Positions 14,454 to 15,667 of a DNA stretch of 15,667 nucleotides are shown here, in pieces. The first letter of the stretch is position 1, and every line of letters begins with the position of its first letter. The notes below the pieces were generated by a model. It was given only the letters and a program-made list of their open reading frames with translations. It made no database searches and was not told the origin of the DNA. Made by a program: the position numbers and the translations under genes. Source of the stretch: Gammaproteobacteria bacterium (GTDB lineage Bacteria; Pseudomonadota; Gammaproteobacteria; SZUA-152); the NCBI GenBank assembly GCA_024762755.1, contig JANTGX010000028.1:1-15667 (forward strand), given 5' to 3'.

Positions 14454-14987
14454 TCAGGCCTTCTCGACCTGCCCGAACTCCAACTCCACGGGCGTGGAAC
14501 GACCGAAGATGAGCACCGATACACGCAGGCGACTCTTGTCGTAGTCCACTTCTTCTACCACGCCGTTGAAATCATTGAACGGCCCTTCGGTGATGCGCAC
14601 CATCTCGCCCGGCTCATAGAGCACCTTGGGCCGCGGCTTCTCGACACCCTCTTGCACGCGATTCAAGATGGCCTCGGCCTCTTTGTCGCTGATGGGTGAG
14701 GGACGATCGCCGGTACCACCGATGAAACCCAGCACCTTGGGCACATCCTTCACCAAGTGCCAGGTGTCGTCGTTCAATTCCATCTGTACGAGAACATAGC
14801 CGGGGAAAAACTTGCGCTCACTCTTGCGCCGTTGACCCTCCCGCATCTCGACGACCTCCTCGGTCGGCACCAAAATCTCGCCGAAGTAATCCTCCATGCC
14901 CATGCGCTTGATACGCTCCTCGAGCGAGCGCTTCACATGCTGCTCGAATCCCGAGTAGGCGTGGATCACATACCACCGCTTTGCCAT
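14454..14987 (-). CDS. nusG: Transcription termination/antitermination factor NusG
   Basis: NusG binds the RNA polymerase clamp, suppresses pausing, and links polymerase to Rho or to ribosomal S10. The 177-residue product (E. coli 181) begins MAKRWYVIHAYSGFEQHVKR. The NGN domain covers about 1-115 and includes FFPGYVLVQM (60-69). The KOW domain covers about 123-177 with GEMVRITEGPFNDFNG and ends GRSTPVELEFGQVEKA. A longer frame runs 22 codons further upstream into secE, but those residues are not NusG-like. I use the ATG at 14987, preceded by AAGAGGA overlapping the secE stop. Fourteen bases separate secE and nusG, so they are cotranscribed. Confidence 0.98.
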   Translation of the reverse strand: MAKRWYVIHAYSGFEQHVKRSLEERIKRMGMEDYFGEILVPTEEVVEMREGQRRKSERKFFPGYVLVQMELNDDTWHLVKDVPKVLGFIGGTGDRPSPISDKEAEAILNRVQEGVEKPRPKVLYEPGEMVRITEGPFNDFNGVVEEVDYDKSRLRVSVLIFGRSTPVELEFGQVEKA

Positions 14988-15001
14988 GAATCGTCTTCCT
15001 C

Positions 15002-15337
15002 TTAACCGGTCAGAAAGCGGACGGCCCACGCCAGGAACATGTCGAGCAGCCACAGCAGGACCGCCACGATCATGACCACCACCAACACCACGATGGTGGT
15101 CTGGGTCGTCTCTTTGCGCGTCGGCCAGACGACCTTACGGGCCTCGATGATAGCCTCGCGCCGGAAGGCCCAGGCCGCACGCCCCACCTCGGTCTGCAAG
15201 GCGATGAAAAAGGCGACTCCGCCGACCGCCAGCAGACCGATGACCCGCAGCCAGACCGGCTGATCGCCAAAGTAATAAAAGCCACCGATCGCAGCAGCAA
15301 CCAGCAGCACGGAAATCGTTAATTTAAGTTTGTCCAA
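15002..15337 (-). CDS. secE: Protein translocase subunit SecE
   Basis: SecE clamps SecY in the inner-membrane protein translocon. The 111-residue product has three predicted membrane segments, at about 7-23, 29-47 and 81-104, as in the longer proteobacterial type (E. coli 127). The conserved cytoplasmic amphipathic segment EARKVVWPTRKETTQTT lies at 65-81. The start appears to be TTG (15337-15335), because an in-frame stop sits at 15358-15356 and no ATG or GTG lies between. A weak AGAGAAG site precedes it. A poor start codon with a weak site suggests low translation. The gene follows tRNA-Trp by 48 bases and is cotranscribed with nusG. Confidence 0.95.
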   Translation of the reverse strand: MDKLKLTISVLLVAAAIGGFYYFGDQPVWLRVIGLLAVGGVAFFIALQTEVGRAAWAFRREAIIEARKVVWPTRKETTQTTIVVLVVVMIVAVLLWLLDMFLAWAVRFLTG

Positions 15338-15385
15338 GATAGACTTCTCTAGCGCCTACTCCACTGCGCGACCACCCCTTAAGGA

Positions 15386-15461
<76 letters not shown>

Positions 15462-15509
15462 AACACTTTGTATATGCCCGAAGAGCCAATCCCGCGGACA
15501 CCTTATCCT

Positions 15510-15541
15510 GTGCCGCCGCACCCATTCGGATACGCCGGCAC
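15510..15541 (-). other. Stem-loop in the tuf to tRNA-Trp spacer
   Basis: Thirteen bases after the tuf stop, GTGCCG pairs with CGGCAC. Beyond one G-G mismatch, CGUA pairs with UGCG around a 10-base loop. No U-tract follows, so it does not look like an intrinsic terminator. It could act as a 3' end of tuf mRNA after processing. The rest of this 93-base spacer shows nothing I can support. Confidence 0.4.
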
Positions 15542-15554
15542 ATCTTACGACCTC

Positions 15555-15667
15555 TTACTCGATGACCTTGGACACCACACCGGCACCCACGGTACGGCCA
15601 CCTTCGCGAATGGCGAAGCGCAGGCCCTCTTCCATGGCGATGGGGGCGATCAGGGTCACCGTCATCT
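15555..15667 (-). CDS. tuf: Elongation factor Tu, C-terminal fragment (cut by window edge)
   Basis: The last 36 codons encode the end of EF-Tu domain 3: MTVTLIAPIAMEEGLRF, then AIREGGRTVGAGVVSKVIE and a TAA stop. The 5' part lies beyond the right edge. Its place before tRNA-Trp and secE is the tufB position. The copy starting at 98 is a separate gene, since the two lie at opposite ends of the window and are read in the same direction. Near-identical sequence between the two copies is expected but cannot be tested here because the visible parts do not overlap. Confidence 0.97.
   Translation of the reverse strand, partial: MTVTLIAPIAMEEGLRFAIREGGRTVGAGVVSKVIE

Noticed and set aside
14988..15053. 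N-terminal extension of NusG by 22 residues
   Set aside because: The extension overlaps secE, does not resemble NusG, and a good ribosome binding site precedes the internal ATG that gives the conserved MAKRWYVIHAYSG start.
15462..15485. TATACA just upstream of tRNA-Trp as a -10 promoter element
   Set aside because: It matches only 4 of 6 consensus bases, no acceptable -35 lies 16-18 bases upstream, and the start would fall at or inside the mature tRNA 5' end.

Overview
The window is a contiguous block of core gene-expression genes from a bacterial chromosome, all transcribed on the minus strand (right to left). In transcription order it holds: 3' end of a tuf gene, tRNA-Trp, secE, nusG, rplK, rplA, rplJ, rplL, rpoB, rpoC, rpsL, rpsG, fusA and the 5' end of a second tuf gene. 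This order joins the secE-nusG, rplKAJL-rpoBC and str (rpsL-rpsG-fusA-tuf) operons, which lie at separate sites in E. coli. The joined layout is familiar from Pseudomonas and other Gammaproteobacteria. RpoC keeps nearly the same length and residue numbering as E. coli, RpoB has the gammaproteobacterial SI2-type region, and two tuf copies flank the block. I infer a gammaproteobacterium of moderately high G+C. I cannot name the genus.

Layout from the right edge, in the direction of transcription: tuf end (15555-15667), tRNA-Trp (15386-15461), secE and nusG (14454-15337), a 95-base spacer with a hairpin and a candidate L1-binding leader, rplK-rplA (13229-14358), a 232-base spacer holding a recognisable L10 leader, rplJ-rplL (11994-12995), a 167-base spacer with three stem-loops, the last attenuator-like, then rpoB-rpoC (3316-11826). 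A 142-base spacer follows with a near-consensus sigma70 promoter and two hairpins, then rpsL, rpsG, fusA and the start of tuf (1-98). No gene-free stretch exceeds 300 bases.

The genes work together: RNA polymerase beta and beta', the NusG elongation factor, the ribosomal stalk (L11, L10, L7/L12) and L1, decoding-centre proteins S12 and S7, the two stalk-dependent GTPases EF-Tu and EF-G, and the SecE translocon subunit. Visible control is mainly RNA-based: ribosomal protein leader structures and intercistronic hairpins that could set the ratio of ribosomal protein to polymerase transcription.

I found no accessory or novel system. The most notable points are a roughly 57-residue insertion in the RpoB lobe relative to E. 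coli, a str promoter whose transcript would begin with a terminator-like hairpin, and the attenuator-like structure between rplL and rpoB. Annotated starts for rpsG, rpoB, rplA and nusG were moved inward from the longest ORF to match conserved N-termini and ribosome binding sites.
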